Below, piece after piece: positions 8,652 through 17,569 of a stretch of 41,611 bases of DNA (position 1 is its first letter; the number at the start of each line of letters is the position of its first letter). The stretch lies in NCBI GenBank assembly GCA_002494205.1, contig DLBE01000024.1, forward strand, positions 1-41,611. The letters are read 5' to 3'. The DNA comes from Caryophanales bacterium UBA7029. Its GTDB lineage: Bacteria; Bacillota_I; Bacilli_A; RFN20; CAG-826. The notes beneath the pieces are model-generated. The model made no database searches, was not told the origin of the DNA, and was given only the letters and a program-made list of their open reading frames with translations. The position numbers were made by a program, and so were the translations under genes.

Positions 8652-9443
8652 ATGACAATAAAAGAATATATTAAAGCCCGAAAAGAGGAAATTAAGTCTG
8701 AAGTTTTAAAGATGGAAAGAAAACCAAGTCTTGTTATTGTTCAAATTAACGAAGATGAAGCAAGTAAAGCTTACGTTAAAGGCAAACTTAAAGATGCTGC
8801 TGAACTCGGCATAAATGCTAGACTTGTTAAACTTCCTCTAGAAACGACTGAAAAAGAATTAATGAAAGTTATTTCTAAGCTTAATAAAGACAAGAAAGTT
8901 GATGGTTTCATTGTTCAAATGCCTCTACCAAAACAAATTAATGAAGAGAATGTTAAATTAGCAGTTGCGCCTGAAAAAGATGTTGATGGTTTCCATCCTT
9001 TAAGTGCACTTAATCCATGTACCCCTCAAGGAATAATGAATTATCTTCATCACGAGGGAGTGGAATTCCTTGGCAAGAATGCTGTAGTCATTGGAAGAAG
9101 TAATATTGTTGGTAAACCAATGGCAAAACTACTTCTTAAAGAGTCTTGCAATGTTACTGTTTTGCATTCTAAAACTTCTAAAGAAGATATGAAAAGATAT
9201 CTAAAAAATGCAGATATAGTTGTTGTAGCAGTAGGAAGAAAACACCTTATAACAAAAGAATTCGAATTCAAACCATCCGCAATATTGGTGGATGTCGGTA
9301 TTAATAGAGATGAAGAAGGACTTCATGGTGATATTGAACCAGGAATGAAAGTCGCTCTTCAAACTCCGGTTCCAGGTGGTGTTGGTTTATTAACTAGACT
9401 TGCATTAATGGAAAACTTATTAAAAATAAATTCAACTAAATAA
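8652..9443 (+). CDS. folD: Methylenetetrahydrofolate dehydrogenase / methenyltetrahydrofolate cyclohydrolase
   Basis: Bifunctional cytoplasmic enzyme of one-carbon metabolism that interconverts 5,10-methylene-THF, 5,10-methenyl-THF and 10-formyl-THF with NADP. The 263-residue length is slightly short of the usual 280-290. Seen: the substrate-site Tyr-x3-Lys in SKAYVKGK, the signature DGFIVQMPLPKQI, the PEKDVDGFHP loop, the nucleotide-binding VVIGRSNIVGKPMA, and the C-terminal TPVPGGVGLLTRLAL. GAGG lies upstream of the ATG. It is followed after 24 bases by a lipoprotein-ABC unit. Confidence 0.96.
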   Translation: MTIKEYIKARKEEIKSEVLKMERKPSLVIVQINEDEASKAYVKGKLKDAAELGINARLVKLPLETTEKELMKVISKLNKDKKVDGFIVQMPLPKQINEENVKLAVAPEKDVDGFHPLSALNPCTPQGIMNYLHHEGVEFLGKNAVVIGRSNIVGKPMAKLLLKESCNVTVLHSKTSKEDMKRYLKNADIVVVAVGRKHLITKEFEFKPSAILVDVGINRDEEGLHGDIEPGMKVALQTPVPGGVGLLTRLALMENLLKINSTK

Positions 9444-9467
9444 CTTAAATACTGGAGGTTACTAAGT

Positions 9468-10625
9468 ATGAAGAAATTAAAAATTTTATCTCTAATTCCA
9501 GCTCTTCTACTTTGCGCATGCAATAATGAGAATCGTTGGATTGGAACTTATCAGTTTAGATTAGGTAAAAGTGATGGTAATCACATGGAAATCACTGCTG
9601 AACTTACTGCAAAACAAGATAAAAAATATAAAGATTACAAAGTAATGAATTTGACCGCCGACTTAGGAGACAACATGGATCCAACATCAACATTTGATGA
9701 TATAGAGGAAGCTGGCGAGATTATCATTCCTATTTTGGAAGACTTAGGTATTGAAATTGCCTCAGAATTCCCAGCTTTAATGAAAGTTGCAAAAAAGGAA
9801 TTAACCAATTTTAAAGACATTAAACTTTATTACAACGTTACAGACACAAAAGCTGAGGACGGTTCTTATAGACTAAATATTGGAACTCATGAACTCGGCG
9901 ATAGATTAAGAAGAATTAGAAAAGAACACCCAGAAATTAGAGAAATTGTTGATGAAGCAATAGATTTTGCTTCTGCGGCTCCATTTTTAGATTCTGATTT
10001 AAATCTTTCACCAAAAAATTCTAAATATTTATTTAACGTTTTTGTTAGTAGAAAAGGCTTAAATATTCAAGTTCCAGTTTCATCTGATGATGTTGATATG
10101 CAACTTTTATGGTATGGAATGAATTATCCACTTATTGGGACAAAAATTCTTCCTGACAAATATATGAAAGATATGCCTGGTAAAAAAGGTGACGAAAGAT
10201 TTGGAACCCATCCCAAAAGAACTATTAGAAATAACGTAGTTATTGAAGACCAAGTCCAAGAAGTTAACACAATATTTGCAAAAGAATTCTCAAAATCAAT
10301 TCTATATTTAAACGAAGATATAGAAAGTACAGAATTAGGACGTTTTGTAATTGTTACCAAAGATAACGCAAAACACTTAAAATTCATTTCTAATGCCGCA
10401 TACAGTTCACCACTTGAAGGCTATATTAAGAAAGAAGGTTCCTGGACCCATCTTTCATTAAATGTTGATGCAAGCGGAGATTGTGGAAAGATTAAAGGCA
10501 GCGGCAGGAAAATGGAAATTCAAGGCACAACCGAAACCTATTTATTAAAAGATTTCTTTTCTGATCCATTTGAGTTCCGTGACTTTAATAATGTTGATGT
10601 CGGTTTAGGTAAAGTGGTTTTATAA
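9468..10625 (+). CDS. Lipoprotein of unknown function upstream of an ABC transporter
   Basis: A 385-residue exported lipoprotein: signal MKKLKILSLIPALLLCAC with Cys18 as the probable lipidation site, then a mature domain starting NNENRWIGTYQFRLGKSDG. The mature part is mixed alpha/beta with no family I can name. GGAGG precedes the ATG at a normal distance. The first ATPase gene starts 1 base after its stop, so the lipoprotein is in the same transcript as the ABC transporter and may be its cargo-handling or accessory subunit. It does not look like a classical solute-binding protein, and the transporter type downstream (ABC-2) normally exports. Confidence 0.75.
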   Translation: MKKLKILSLIPALLLCACNNENRWIGTYQFRLGKSDGNHMEITAELTAKQDKKYKDYKVMNLTADLGDNMDPTSTFDDIEEAGEIIIPILEDLGIEIASEFPALMKVAKKELTNFKDIKLYYNVTDTKAEDGSYRLNIGTHELGDRLRRIRKEHPEIREIVDEAIDFASAAPFLDSDLNLSPKNSKYLFNVFVSRKGLNIQVPVSSDDVDMQLLWYGMNYPLIGTKILPDKYMKDMPGKKGDERFGTHPKRTIRNNVVIEDQVQEVNTIFAKEFSKSILYLNEDIESTELGRFVIVTKDNAKHLKFISNAAYSSPLEGYIKKEGSWTHLSLNVDASGDCGKIKGSGRKMEIQGTTETYLLKDFFSDPFEFRDFNNVDVGLGKVVL

Positions 10626-10626
10626 A

Positions 10627-11571
10627 ATGGAAAAAGAAGCAATCATTGAAGTAGATCATCTTACTAAAGACTATGGTTATGGCCGTGGTGTTTTTGATGT
10701 ATCAATCAAGGTACATAAAGGTGAATGCTACGGTTATTTAGGACCAAATGGTGCGGGAAAATCCACGACTATTCGACATATCATGGGCTTTAGCAAGCCT
10801 CAAAAAGGAAGCACAAAAATATTTGGTATAGATACATTTGGCCACACAGATGAAATTTTAGGTAAAGTCGGTTATCTTCCTGGTGAACCAAGCATTCCTC
10901 AAGGTTTAAATGGATGGGGCTTTATACGCATGATGCAAGGAATGCGTAAAGAAGTTAATGAAGAAAGACTTAACTATCTTCTTGACCTTTTTAAACTTGA
11001 TCCATCACCTATGGTGAAAGAAATGTCACTTGGTGATAAGCGTAAACTAGCAGTTGTTACAGCATTCATGAACGATCCAGATGTTTTAATTCTTGATGAA
11101 CCAACTTCTGGACTGGATCCACTTATGCAACAAGTTTTCATTAAATTTGTTGTAGAAGAAAAGAAAAGAGGCAAAACCATTCTTCTTTCATCTCATATAT
11201 TCGCTGAAGTTGAAGCAACATGTGACATGATTTCAATTATTAAAGATGGAAAACATGTCTCTTCTTTCAACGCTGAAGAAGTTAAGAAAATCGATACAAA
11301 AGTCTATATCTTAAGGTTTAAAGATAAACAGAACATGGAAAAATACCTAAAATCATGCAAATTTGAAATTGTTCAAAACATTCCTGAAAGATTATCGCTT
11401 ACTATAAAATTCCAAACAAAAGATTATCAAAGTTTTATTGATTCAATCCAAGGAATTAAGTTACATACATTTGCTGAAAGACCTTATACATTACAAGACT
11501 ACTTTATGTCCTTCTATAAAGAAGACAAGACATTTGGTGGATTATCTGGCGTAGTGGGAAATGAGAAATAG
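10627..11571 (+). CDS. ABC transporter ATP-binding protein (ABC-2 exporter type)
   Basis: Energises export by the permease encoded at 12527. The 314-residue protein has Walker A GPNGAGKS, a Q-loop region (GYLPGEPSIPQGLNG), an unusual ABC signature MSLGDKRK in place of LSGGQ, Walker B VLILDEPTSGLD, and H-loop SSHIF. The C-terminal 80 residues are an extra regulatory tail, as in the CcmA/NatA type. The opening KDYGYGRGVFDVS is nearly repeated in the next gene, so the two ATPases are paralogues. Confidence 0.9.
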   Translation: MEKEAIIEVDHLTKDYGYGRGVFDVSIKVHKGECYGYLGPNGAGKSTTIRHIMGFSKPQKGSTKIFGIDTFGHTDEILGKVGYLPGEPSIPQGLNGWGFIRMMQGMRKEVNEERLNYLLDLFKLDPSPMVKEMSLGDKRKLAVVTAFMNDPDVLILDEPTSGLDPLMQQVFIKFVVEEKKRGKTILLSSHIFAEVEATCDMISIIKDGKHVSSFNAEEVKKIDTKVYILRFKDKQNMEKYLKSCKFEIVQNIPERLSLTIKFQTKDYQSFIDSIQGIKLHTFAERPYTLQDYFMSFYKEDKTFGGLSGVVGNEK

Positions 11572-11573
11572 TT

Positions 11574-12524
11574 ATGATAGAAAAAGAATTATTTAAACAT
11601 GCGCCAAGTCTTGCTAATACAAAAGAGGAAGACATTGCAATTGAAGTAAATCACGTAACCAAAGATTATGGAAAAGGTCGTGGAATTTTCGATATTTCTT
11701 TTGTAATACCTAGAGGAAAAACATTTGGTTATTGTGGAACAAATGGTGCAGGAAAAACTACAACTATTCGCCACATAATGGGATTTTTAAAACCTGATAG
11801 TGGTTTTGTAAAAGTTAATGGTCTAGATGCGTGGAAAGATAGTGACGAAATTAAAAAATATATTGGCTATCTACCAGGAGAAATAGCATTTCCGCCTTTA
11901 GAAAGTGGAAGTGATTTTATTAAAGCACAAGCTGAACTTTTAGGATTAACCGACATGAGTAAAGCTGAACGTGTTATTAATGCGATGCAGCTTGATCCAA
12001 CAGCGAACTTAAAAAGAATGTCTAAAGGCATGAAACAAAAAACAGCAATGGTTGCAGCATTCATGCATTCACCAGACATTATTCTTCTAGATGAACCTAC
12101 TACGGGTCTTGATCCTCTTATGAGAGATGCATTTATTAACCTTATCAAAGAAGAAAAAGCTCGTGGAGCGACAATAATGATGTCTAACCATATGTTTGAT
12201 GAGTTAGAAGAAACATGCGATTATGTCGCATTTATTAAAGACGGAAAAATAGTAGATATTGTTGATATGGATGAAATCCATAATAGACCATTTAGAGAAT
12301 ACTTAATTGCATTCGCTTCTAAAGAAGATTATGAATCCGTTAATTTTAAGTTCTCTGAAATATTAGAGGAACATCCAAAACATAATGCCCTTTTAGTGAA
12401 AGTAAATAACGAACATGTTGATGATATGTTCAAAGAACTTCATAATCACAAAGTCACATTAATTAAAGAAGTCCAATATTCACTTGAAAAATACTTCTTA
12501 GAATATGTTGTGAAAGGAGAGTAA
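11574..12524 (+). CDS. ABC transporter ATP-binding protein, paralogue of the preceding gene
   Basis: Second ATPase of the unit, 316 residues. Walker A is GTNGAGKTT, signature MSKGMKQK, Walker B IILLDEPTTGLD, and H-loop SNHMFDE. It begins with about 20 extra residues before KDYGKGRGIFDIS. The start is 2 bases after the previous stop and the permease follows 2 bases after its own stop. Two ATPases and one permease gene imply a heterodimeric ATPase pair working with a permease homodimer; this is inference from gene counts. Confidence 0.9.
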   Translation: MIEKELFKHAPSLANTKEEDIAIEVNHVTKDYGKGRGIFDISFVIPRGKTFGYCGTNGAGKTTTIRHIMGFLKPDSGFVKVNGLDAWKDSDEIKKYIGYLPGEIAFPPLESGSDFIKAQAELLGLTDMSKAERVINAMQLDPTANLKRMSKGMKQKTAMVAAFMHSPDIILLDEPTTGLDPLMRDAFINLIKEEKARGATIMMSNHMFDELEETCDYVAFIKDGKIVDIVDMDEIHNRPFREYLIAFASKEDYESVNFKFSEILEEHPKHNALLVKVNNEHVDDMFKELHNHKVTLIKEVQYSLEKYFLEYVVKGE

Positions 12525-12526
12525 AA

Positions 12527-13501
12527 ATGGAGCAAGCAAAGAAAAAGGAATTTATTTCCAAACCATTATTGAAGCAAAGTATTAAGTCCAATTTTATGCT
12601 TTGGCTTATTATGGCACTTGGAAGTGCTGGAATATTTGTTGTTATTAACTTAGTTGTTGGTACTAAACAAATTTTCACCAATATTGATATGGAATCAGTC
12701 CAAGCTTACGTTCAAACTGAAGGATTAGGATGGCTTAAAATCTTAGGTCTTCTCCAAAAGATGGGCTTTAATTTATCAAGAATTCAAACTATGTCTCAGA
12801 TCGACTTAAACTCCGTCATGAACGATTTAATCTATAAGATTACTGGCGTTCTTCTTCCAATGATTTACGTTATGATTACGTGTAATAAACTTGTTTCTGC
12901 TCAAGTTAGTGATGGCTCAATGGCGTACATTTTATCAACTCCTACTAACCGAAAAACAGTTGTAAGAACTCAATACATCTTTATGACACTTTCATTAGTC
13001 GCAATGTATGTTGTAATTACAATTGGTGCATATTCTACAGGTGCAATTGCATTTGCAATTTCAAAACCAACCGATATAAACTTCGGAACATTTACAATCC
13101 GTACTTTCCTTTATTGCTTTGGTTCATTTGCCGCAATGTTTGGTTTAACAGGTGTTTGTTTTGGCGCATCATGTTGGTTTAGCAAAGCTCAACAATCAAC
13201 AGCTGTTGGCGGTGGTGCCTGTATCTTAGCTTTCCTTTGTTGTATTTTGGGTTTGTTCGGAAACAAGGTTTTCGTTTCTGTTGGTATTGGCGTTGAAGCA
13301 ATGAATGTCTTTAACTACTTAACTATCTACACCTTAATTGATACAGAATCGATGTCTAACTTCGCTAAAGCTGCAACTAATGTTTATGGCGGATTATTAT
13401 CATTCTCTTGGTTATGGAAGATTGCAATTCTTCTTGTAATCGGTGGTGTGGGCGCTTTTGTTGGTGGACGTAGATTTGTCAAAAAAGATTTACCACTATA
13501 A
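12527..13501 (+). CDS. ABC-2 type permease
   Basis: Membrane subunit of the exporter. The 324-residue protein has about six hydrophobic helices, at roughly 22-43, 100-122, 146-170, 185-210, 222-247 and 295-316. A cytoplasmic motif, SDGSMAYILSTPTNRKTVVRTQY, between the second and third helices is typical of ABC-2 permeases (the stretch that follows the coupling helix). GGAG precedes the ATG. The substrate cannot be read from the sequence; relatives export antibiotics, sodium or peptides. It ends the operon before the terminator at 13517. Confidence 0.87.
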   Translation: MEQAKKKEFISKPLLKQSIKSNFMLWLIMALGSAGIFVVINLVVGTKQIFTNIDMESVQAYVQTEGLGWLKILGLLQKMGFNLSRIQTMSQIDLNSVMNDLIYKITGVLLPMIYVMITCNKLVSAQVSDGSMAYILSTPTNRKTVVRTQYIFMTLSLVAMYVVITIGAYSTGAIAFAISKPTDINFGTFTIRTFLYCFGSFAAMFGLTGVCFGASCWFSKAQQSTAVGGGACILAFLCCILGLFGNKVFVSVGIGVEAMNVFNYLTIYTLIDTESMSNFAKAATNVYGGLLSFSWLWKIAILLVIGGVGAFVGGRRFVKKDLPL

Positions 13502-13516
13502 AGTCTCGTAAAAGTC

Positions 13517-13546
13517 GAAAAAACTCGGAAATTACCGAGTTTTTTT
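13517..13546. terminator. Bidirectional terminator between convergent units
   Basis: The stem ACTCGG/CCGAGT has the loop AAATTA, with a T-run on the right (13540-13547) and an A-run on the left that acts as a T-run for the minus strand. It serves the permease gene and the convergent lipoprotein gene ending at 13558. Confidence 0.85.
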
Positions 13547-13557
13547 ATTGATAAAGC

Positions 13558-15579
13558 CTAATTATTTTCAACTAAACTATCTAAAAAGTCAGGAAGTAAT
13601 AATATTTCCCACATTGGTTTATTATTTGAATAACGTTGTTGTCTAACGATGTAGTAAACAGTGATTTCTTTATTCTCTAAAACGTATTCATCAAAAACCG
13701 GATTGAATAAATAAAGTTCCTCTTCGGTGGTGTTCCAGAAGTTTTCATTTTTGATTAAAGAGATGCCATAGTTTGCCATAGCGTTGTCTTTACCATTAAT
13801 TAAGTCTTTACGTTCAATATAAGAATCTGAAATACCAATGTAGTATTTGCCGCTTTCTTCAACTGCGGTTAAATAACCTGTTGTCTTATAAATGTTTCCA
13901 TATGTCTCAATGACTTCTGGGAATTTTACTGTACTGGTATCAACATCCTTTTGAGAACCATGAATATTCTTAAGATCCATAATTGAGATATTTGTAGCGT
14001 TAGATTCATAGTCAAAACTAATAGGAGTTTGATCAGCGCTTTGTTTTAAAGAAAATGCGACGATGATAGGCGAAAGATTTTTAATAGAAATAATTCCAGT
14101 CACATCATAGTTTTTGCCAATTGAAATTGAAGATAAATTAAAGGCGTTTACTCTGATGTTATTAATTCCATCAGTAAAGTTATAGTAACGTTTGCCTTGT
14201 CCATCAGATTCGGCATAGTAAAGTTTGAGATTATTAAGAGTTAAAACTTCGCCATAGCCATGACCTGCGCAGTTATAGTAAACATTTTTTGCGCGTCCAT
14301 AGAAATCACTAATACCAACAGTCGCTTCCGAAATAACAGAGTCACTCCATGAAATATCTAACGTTTTATCCCATTGGAAAGAAGTAACCATTATTTCTGG
14401 ATGTCCAAGATATTCGGAGATATAGCCTGTAACGACATATTTTGATGTTTCTTCTAATACATGGTCTCCAACCTTACCCCATAATGAGGTGCCTAAGTTA
14501 TTTACGGCAGAAGCTACTCCAATATAGTCAGTTTCATCTGCTAAAATAACTTTGCCTTTTTCAGAAACATCTAATCCATATTCACTAGTGGATTTCTCAA
14601 GATTAATCTTTGCTAAGGCAAAACCTTTGATTGTGACAGAGACATGTTCGTTTACTCCATTACCAAATTCATTTGTTTCAACTGGATTCTCTAAAATATA
14701 ATCCCTAACTTCAGAAATTGATTTAACACCTAAATTTAAATCTTCGCTAGGATCAACTTCGCCTTCATAAGTAACCTTAATTGCACTAATGCATCTATAA
14801 CCAGATGTGCCGCCTGCAACAAAATTAATTTCATCACTTATTCCTGTCCAAGTATCTACTGCAAATCCTTCAGGAGAAGAAGTAAGTGGATTACTGCTAG
14901 TATCTTTAGAAGAATCAAAAGTTAACTCGATTTTTCTAATTTTTGGTTCATTACTTGTAACGCTTAATTCGTTGCCTGGATACATTCTTACTGACCAAAC
15001 TTTGTTGTATTTGATGCAGCGGGGGCTAATAGAGCCTTCTCCAATAGAGAATGTCACATTAATGTTATCGTCAACTTTAAGTGTGTCGGTATAAGGGTCA
15101 ATCGTATCGCCTGAATATCCTTTGTCATTAAATATTAATGATGCAGATACTGTTTCAACTTCCGGAACTTTAGCATTAACAGTTACTTCACATGAATCAG
15201 TTTTGTTTCCGTCTTTAGTAATAATTGTAATTGTGGCTGTTCCAGGATTAATTCCGTATACAGTGCCGTCAATAACGTTAGCAACAGTACTATTGCTGGT
15301 AGACCACGAAACATTTTTATTTGTCGCATTACTTGGAGAAATGGTGTAGTTTAAAGTTTCATTTTGCATTTCTTCAAGAGTAATAGACTCTTTACTTAAA
15401 ATAACAGAAGTTACAGGTATTACAGAAGGGGTTGGAGGATTATCCTCATCATCTTTGTCTTTGTCTTCTTCTTTTTGGTCTGTGTCTTGGTCTTTCTTTT
15501 TCCAAAACATCAAGTCTTCAAGTGTACAGCCACATAATAATGTGGCGAATAACGGGATGAGCAATAACTTCTTTTTCAT
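13558..15579 (-). CDS. Lipoprotein with bacterial Ig-like (Big2) domain
   Basis: An exported 673-residue lipoprotein. I start it at the ATG at 15579: AGGAGT lies 6 bases upstream, the signal MKKKLLLIPLFATLLCGC follows at once, and a longer in-frame start at 15603 would overlap the ABC gene. After the lipid Cys come EDLMFWKKKD and an acidic Lys/Asp/Glu linker. Next is a Big2-type domain (about 55-135) with SVILSKESITLEE, YTISPSNATNKNVSWSTSN and INPGTATITI. Further on are beta-rich segments, one of which (VLTLNNLKLYYAE ... YYNFTDGINNIRV) resembles OB-fold domains of bacterial surface proteins. It is last in a minus-strand run after the ABC exporter pair. The role is unknown; a cell-surface binding function is likely. 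Confidence 0.8.
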   Translation of the reverse strand: MKKKLLLIPLFATLLCGCTLEDLMFWKKKDQDTDQKEEDKDKDDEDNPPTPSVIPVTSVILSKESITLEEMQNETLNYTISPSNATNKNVSWSTSNSTVANVIDGTVYGINPGTATITIITKDGNKTDSCEVTVNAKVPEVETVSASLIFNDKGYSGDTIDPYTDTLKVDDNINVTFSIGEGSISPRCIKYNKVWSVRMYPGNELSVTSNEPKIRKIELTFDSSKDTSSNPLTSSPEGFAVDTWTGISDEINFVAGGTSGYRCISAIKVTYEGEVDPSEDLNLGVKSISEVRDYILENPVETNEFGNGVNEHVSVTIKGFALAKINLEKSTSEYGLDVSEKGKVILADETDYIGVASAVNNLGTSLWGKVGDHVLEETSKYVVTGYISEYLGHPEIMVTSFQWDKTLDISWSDSVISEATVGISDFYGRAKNVYYNCAGHGYGEVLTLNNLKLYYAESDGQGKRYYNFTDGINNIRVNAFNLSSISIGKNYDVTGIISIKNLSPIIVAFSLKQSADQTPISFDYESNATNISIMDLKNIHGSQKDVDTSTVKFPEVIETYGNIYKTTGYLTAVEESGKYYIGISDSYIERKDLINGKDNAMANYGISLIKNENFWNTTEEELYLFNPVFDEYVLENKEITVYYIVRQQRYSNNKPMWEILLLPDFLDSLVENN

Positions 15580-15589
15580 ACTTTTACTC

Positions 15590-17569
15590 CTATTCAAGTT
15601 CAAATGCGCCTGTATAAAGTTTATAGTAATAGCCCTTTTTGGCTATAAGTTCATCGTGTGTTCCTCTTTCAATAATTCTTCCGTTTTCCATGCACATAAT
15701 TGCATTAGAATTTTGAATTGTTGAAAGTCTATGAGCAATTGCAAATACAGTTCTACCTTTCATTAATTGATCCATACCTTGTTGAACTATCTTTTCAGTA
15801 CGTGTATCAATTGAAGACGTAGCTTCATCAAGAATCATAACAGGAGCATCTGCAACTGCGGCTCTAGCAATAGATAATAATTGTCTTTGACCTTGTGATA
15901 AATTAGAACCATCTCCTGAAAGCATTGTGTTATAACCTTCTGGAAGTCTAATAATAAAGTCATGAGCATTAGCAATCTTTGCAGCATTAATACATTCTTC
16001 ATCAGTGGCATCTAATCTACCATAACGAATGTTATCCATGACTGTTCCAGTGAACAAATTTACATCTTGTAAAACTATGCCTAAAGAACGTCTTAAATCG
16101 TCCTTTTTAATTTTATTAATATTAATTCCATCGTAACGGACTTTACCATCTGCTAAAGGATAGAATCTATTGATTAAGTTAGTAATGGTTGTTTTACCTG
16201 CACCTGTAGCACCCACAAGAGCGATTTGTTGACCTGGGTGAGCATAAACACTAACGTCATGGAGAACCATCTTTTTACCATCGTAAGAGAAGTCAACATC
16301 AAGTAATTGAATGTCACCTTTAAGTTCGGTGTAATCAATTTCTCCTGTAGCTTTATGTGGATGTTTCCATGCCCATCTATGTGTTCTATCGCTTGTTTCA
16401 ACAAGTTTTCCGTTTTCTTCTTTAACATTTACTAAAGTAACGTAACCATCATCAACTTCAGGTTTTTCATCTAATAAGTCAAAGCATCGTGATGCTCCAG
16501 CCATACCCATAACAATAAATACAACTTGTTGTGAGAATGTATTAACGTTATTAGTGAACATTCTAGACATCATTAAGAATGCAACGATCATACCCCAGAA
16601 TGTCGGCATAGTTTCAGGTGTTACTGCAGTGACTTGACCAAAGATATTAACGTTGTTAAATCCAGGGATTAAAATCATCATAAAACCAACGATTGCGGTG
16701 AAAACATACATGAAATTACCGATATTTCCATTAATTGGCATTGTAATGTTGCCGTGGATATTGGCCTCTGTAGCGAACGAACCAAGTTGGTCATTTAACT
16801 TATCAAAATCTTTGCCTGCTTGTTCTTCGTGAGAGAAAACTTTAATGACTTTTAAGCCATCAATTGCTTCTTGAATATTGCCTTCGACGATACCAACTTG
16901 AATTTGTTGTTTCATAAAGTATTTTGCTGAACGCCCACCAATGAATTTAGTGTTCATGAACATTGCGATTGTGAAGAAGATGGTGACTAAAGTCATCCAT
17001 ATTGAGTTCATAAGCATTGTTACAAAGACAAAGACAACGGCAAATGTTGCTTGAACTAAGCTTGGTAAGGCTTGAGAAATAAATTGTCTAATGGTGTCGA
17101 TATCATTTGTAAATAAGGACATAATTGCGCCGTGTGGGTGTGTATCAAAATATTTGATTGGTAAATCTTGAAGATGATTGAACATCTTAATTCTCATAGA
17201 ATTCATAAACTTCTGAGTAATAATTGCCATCGATCTATTCCAATACCAAGCGGCAAAAATACCAACGGTGTATATGATAGCCATTGCTATAAGCAATCTA
17301 GTTATATTTGTGTTAAAAGTCATGTTCATCGCAACAACGGTGTATCTTCCGGTAAATGGATTACTATGAGGTATTGCAACTGAAAGACAGTTAGTGATTA
17401 AGTTTGCAAAGATTGATGAACAAAGGTTGGTGAAAACATTAATAACGATGCACACGAAAACAACAATTAAGCGAATTGGATATTCCTTAACTAAAAGTCT
17501 AAGTAAACGTTTTAAAGTGCCTTTTTTAGCTTTACCACGTTCTCTAATTCTAGCGCCGCCTGGTGGCAT
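15590..17569 (-). CDS. Heterodimeric ABC exporter subunit with the catalytic Walker B
   Basis: A 659-residue fused membrane-ATPase (type IV ABC exporter, LmrCD/BmrCD/TM287-288 type). Six hydrophobic helices lie in residues 30-370. The ATPase has Walker A GATGAGKTT, signature LSQGQRQ (Gly to Gln at the third position), Walker B VMILDEATSSID with the catalytic Glu, and H-loop IAHRLST. About 40 polar residues (around 385-425) separate the two domains. Its ATG touches the stop of the partner gene (TAGATG), and AGGAGG lies just upstream. With the partner it forms one canonical and one degenerate ATP site. Multidrug or peptide/lipid export is typical of the family; the substrate here is unknown. 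Confidence 0.93.
   Translation of the reverse strand: MPPGGARIRERGKAKKGTLKRLLRLLVKEYPIRLIVVFVCIVINVFTNLCSSIFANLITNCLSVAIPHSNPFTGRYTVVAMNMTFNTNITRLLIAMAIIYTVGIFAAWYWNRSMAIITQKFMNSMRIKMFNHLQDLPIKYFDTHPHGAIMSLFTNDIDTIRQFISQALPSLVQATFAVVFVFVTMLMNSIWMTLVTIFFTIAMFMNTKFIGGRSAKYFMKQQIQVGIVEGNIQEAIDGLKVIKVFSHEEQAGKDFDKLNDQLGSFATEANIHGNITMPINGNIGNFMYVFTAIVGFMMILIPGFNNVNIFGQVTAVTPETMPTFWGMIVAFLMMSRMFTNNVNTFSQQVVFIVMGMAGASRCFDLLDEKPEVDDGYVTLVNVKEENGKLVETSDRTHRWAWKHPHKATGEIDYTELKGDIQLLDVDFSYDGKKMVLHDVSVYAHPGQQIALVGATGAGKTTITNLINRFYPLADGKVRYDGININKIKKDDLRRSLGIVLQDVNLFTGTVMDNIRYGRLDATDEECINAAKIANAHDFIIRLPEGYNTMLSGDGSNLSQGQRQLLSIARAAVADAPVMILDEATSSIDTRTEKIVQQGMDQLMKGRTVFAIAHRLSTIQNSNAIMCMENGRIIERGTHDELIAKKGYYYKLYTGAFELE

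Noticed and set aside
15579..15603. Longer start for the Big2 lipoprotein at 15603
   Set aside because: It would overlap the ABC gene and add eight residues before a normal lipoprotein signal; the ATG at 15579 has its own AGGAGT.
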